Assembly: GCA_964504625.1 (NCBI GenBank)
Contig: CAZDEK010000017.1
Coordinates: forward strand, 1 to 13,920
Source: CAZDEK01 sp964504625
GTDB taxonomy: Bacteria; Patescibacteriota; Saccharimonadia; CAILAD01; GCA-016700035
Direction: 5' to 3'
Length of the DNA: 13,920 nucleotides
Below the pieces are notes generated by a model. It searched no databases, was not told the origin of the DNA, and saw only the letters and a list, made by a program, of their open reading frames with translations. Position 1 is the stretch's first letter, and every line of letters starts with the position of its first letter. Shown piece after piece: positions 12,608 through 13,920 of the stretch. A program made the translations under genes and the position numbers.

Positions 12608-13015
12608 TTATTCTGTGGCTTCAGCGGCCTGTGTGGCTTCAGCTGCAGCTTCCTGAGCCGGCCGGTCGTCAACCGTCTCCTCGGGTTTCTCCGAAGCTGC
12701 ATCAGCGGCAACTTCTGCAACTGCTACTTCAGGTTCTTTCTTCGGTTTACGCTGCTTTTCGGTGACTTTCGCCCATTTTGGCAACTCCATACCCTCGCGC
12801 ACCATCAAGCGGAGTACGGTATTCGATGGCTGTGCACCCTGACCAACCCGACGGGCAATGCCTTCTTTATCCATCACTAGCTGCTTAGTATGAGGGTCAT
12901 AATGGCCGAGGACTTCCACGAACTTACCGGTCGCGGCGCGTGACTTCTCAGCGGCAACAATACGGTAACTGGCATGTTTTTTGCGGCCGGTGCGGGCCAA
13001 GCGAATGACGAGCAT
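12608..13015 (-). CDS. rpsP: 30S ribosomal protein bS16
   Basis: bS16 is a small-subunit assembly protein. The core is clear: MLVIRLARTGRKKHASYRIV at the start, GKFVEVLGHYDP (30-41), then an RLMVREGMELPKW segment (69-81). The usual protein is 80-90 residues; this one is 135, with a basic stretch (88-93) then an Ala/Glu-rich acidic tail to the end. No clear Shine-Dalgarno precedes the ATG at 13015, and no convincing promoter was found between it and the smc terminator. It ends at its own terminator, so the classical rpsP-khpA-trmD operon is split here. Confidence 0.97.
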   Translation of the reverse strand: MLVIRLARTGRKKHASYRIVAAEKSRAATGKFVEVLGHYDPHTKQLVMDKEGIARRVGQGAQPSNTVLRLMVREGMELPKWAKVTEKQRKPKKEPEVAVAEVAADAASEKPEETVDDRPAQEAAAEATQAAEATE

Positions 13016-13067
13016 ACGTGTAACAAGTCTCGTTTAGTGGTGTTCTGTGGAGTTTTGCGGCCGCCTC

Positions 13068-13100
13068 AAAAAACGGCACGAATGGAAGTAAGTGTACCGT
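13068..13100 (-). terminator. Probable intrinsic terminator of smc
   Basis: On the minus strand ACGGTAC (13100-13094) pairs with GTGCCGT (13079-13073), 7 bp with one G-T wobble and a 14-base loop, followed by TTTTT before GAGG. It lies about 28 bases past the smc stop. Confidence 0.65.
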
Positions 13101-13127
13101 ATGCTCGCCAGATTGTCAACAGATGGG

Positions 13128-13920
13128 CTAGACTGAGGCTAGAACTTCCGCGCTCTGGAGATCAACAGCGATCACCGATGAGCCCGTCTTGGGAGTTGTC
13201 GTAATCCCGAACAATGCATCGGCTTCAAGCATGGTTTCATGATTATGAGTGATGATAAGCAATTGAGCATGCCGAGCTAATTGCCGCAGCGTCTTCGTGA
13301 AAAGTTGGGCATTAGCGTCATCGAGGGCTGCATCCACCTCATCGAGTACGACAAATGGGCTCGGATTGACACTCAGAATAGCCGCCAGCAAAGCAATCGC
13401 AGCCAAAGCCTTCTCGCCTCCCGACAGGGCGCTCAATAGCTCAACCCGTTTCCCTGGTGGTCGAGCGATGATCTCAATACCATACTCGTCATCTTCAAAG
13501 CGTGTCAGCTCGAGCGCCGCCGTGCCACCACGAAATAGCTCCGCGAAATATTTTCCGAAGGCAGCATTAATCTTGCTAAAGTTCTTTTCAAAAGTTGCCT
13601 TGATCCGCCGATCGAGTTCGGCGACAACTTTTCGCAAATCAGTCACACCCTGCTCTATATCCTGAGCTTGGGATTCGAGATAGCTGACTTTTTTTGCCAC
13701 TTCAGCATGAGCCGCCACGAGTGAACTATCGATCTCGCCAATCACATCGAGCTCAGCTTCCAGTCGGGTAATCTGTTCGCGGGTGATTACCCCTACTTTC
13801 GTGTCCGCCTTCGTGGGAATGCGCACCTGCCAACGCTCTGCCAGTTCGATAAGTTCGTGCTTACGCGACACGATCTGACCCTCATCGTTAGCTATTCTCT
13901 CCAATTCTTTGCGGGCTGCC
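13128..13920 (-). CDS. smc: Chromosome segregation ATPase SMC, C-terminal part (runs off the window)
   Basis: This is the 3' end of an SMC gene; the frame stays open to the window edge, so the true start lies outside. SMC dimers fold and segregate the chromosome as condensin ATPases. Numbering residues from 13904: a coiled-coil tail (about 1-105), then the C-terminal ATPase lobe with the ABC signature LSALSGGEK (157-165), Walker B FVVLDEVDAALD (184-195) and the switch histidine in ITHNHETM (218-225). The final ATP-lobe strand, SSVIAVDL, is also typical. The Walker A half and hinge would be upstream. A RecN or Rad50-like identity is less likely given these signatures. Confidence 0.95.
   Translation of the reverse strand, partial: AARKELERIANDEGQIVSRKHELIELAERWQVRIPTKADTKVGVITREQITRLEAELDVIGEIDSSLVAAHAEVAKKVSYLESQAQDIEQGVTDLRKVVAELDRRIKATFEKNFSKINAAFGKYFAELFRGGTAALELTRFEDDEYGIEIIARPPGKRVELLSALSGGEKALAAIALLAAILSVNPSPFVVLDEVDAALDDANAQLFTKTLRQLARHAQLLIITHNHETMLEADALFGITTTPKTGSSVIAVDLQSAEVLASV

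Noticed and set aside
1..13920. CRISPR array, insertion sequence or prophage
   Set aside because: No regularly spaced repeats, transposase, integrase or terminal inverted repeats were seen. The tRNA-Gln 3' end shows no duplicated attachment site nearby.
1..13920. UGA recoded as glycine, as in some CPR groups
   Set aside because: typA ends at TGA exactly where the family ends, and no conserved gene needs an in-frame TGA to be read.

Overview
The window looks like chromosomal DNA of a Candidate Phyla Radiation bacterium, most probably a Saccharibacteria (TM7) lineage. This is inferred. The evidence is the extracellular protein at 7701-8882, whose N-terminus (lysine-rich cytoplasmic tail, an LKPWH motif, one membrane helix, then SRAA) is typical of that group; the tight gene packing; extended -10 promoters; and a minimal rpsP/khpA/trmD locus without rimM. 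Stops TAA, TAG and TGA are all used normally, so there is no sign of UGA recoding.

Left part (1-3060): a small RRM RNA-binding protein on the plus strand faces the ribosome-associated GTPase TypA/BipA, with a shared bidirectional terminator between them. Upstream of typA, on the same strand, lie a DUF1801-like protein and tRNA-Gln(CUG).

Middle part (3060-8882): an adenosylcobalamin-dependent (class II) ribonucleotide reductase with NrdR-box-like sites around its promoter. Next come a lipase-like alpha/beta hydrolase and a fatty-acid desaturase, transcribed divergently from a compact region rich in TGACG/CGTCA inverted repeats. A membrane-anchored CAP/SCP-domain protein follows. The nrdJ-lipase-desaturase block looks more GC-rich than its flanks by eye, and foreign origin is possible. 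Together these genes suggest nucleotide reduction with scavenged B12 and remodelling of acquired lipids, which would fit an episymbiont.

Right part (8883-13920): on the minus strand, smc (3' part), rpsP, khpA, trmD and queA. Between khpA and trmD, where related genomes usually keep one co-directional operon, three short plus-strand genes encode paralogous zinc-binding proteins. They share the pattern C-x2-C-x(14 or 19)-H-x3-C-x-W-x3-W-x3-P-x6-[YF]-x3-W. Their first gene and trmD have promoters on opposite strands that occupy the same ~45 bp, and inverted repeats precede the second and third genes. This three-gene set is the best candidate for something undescribed in the window.

A recurring layout is that intrinsic terminators run straight into the promoter or start codon of the next gene (2401-2413, 7613-7675, 12546-12599).
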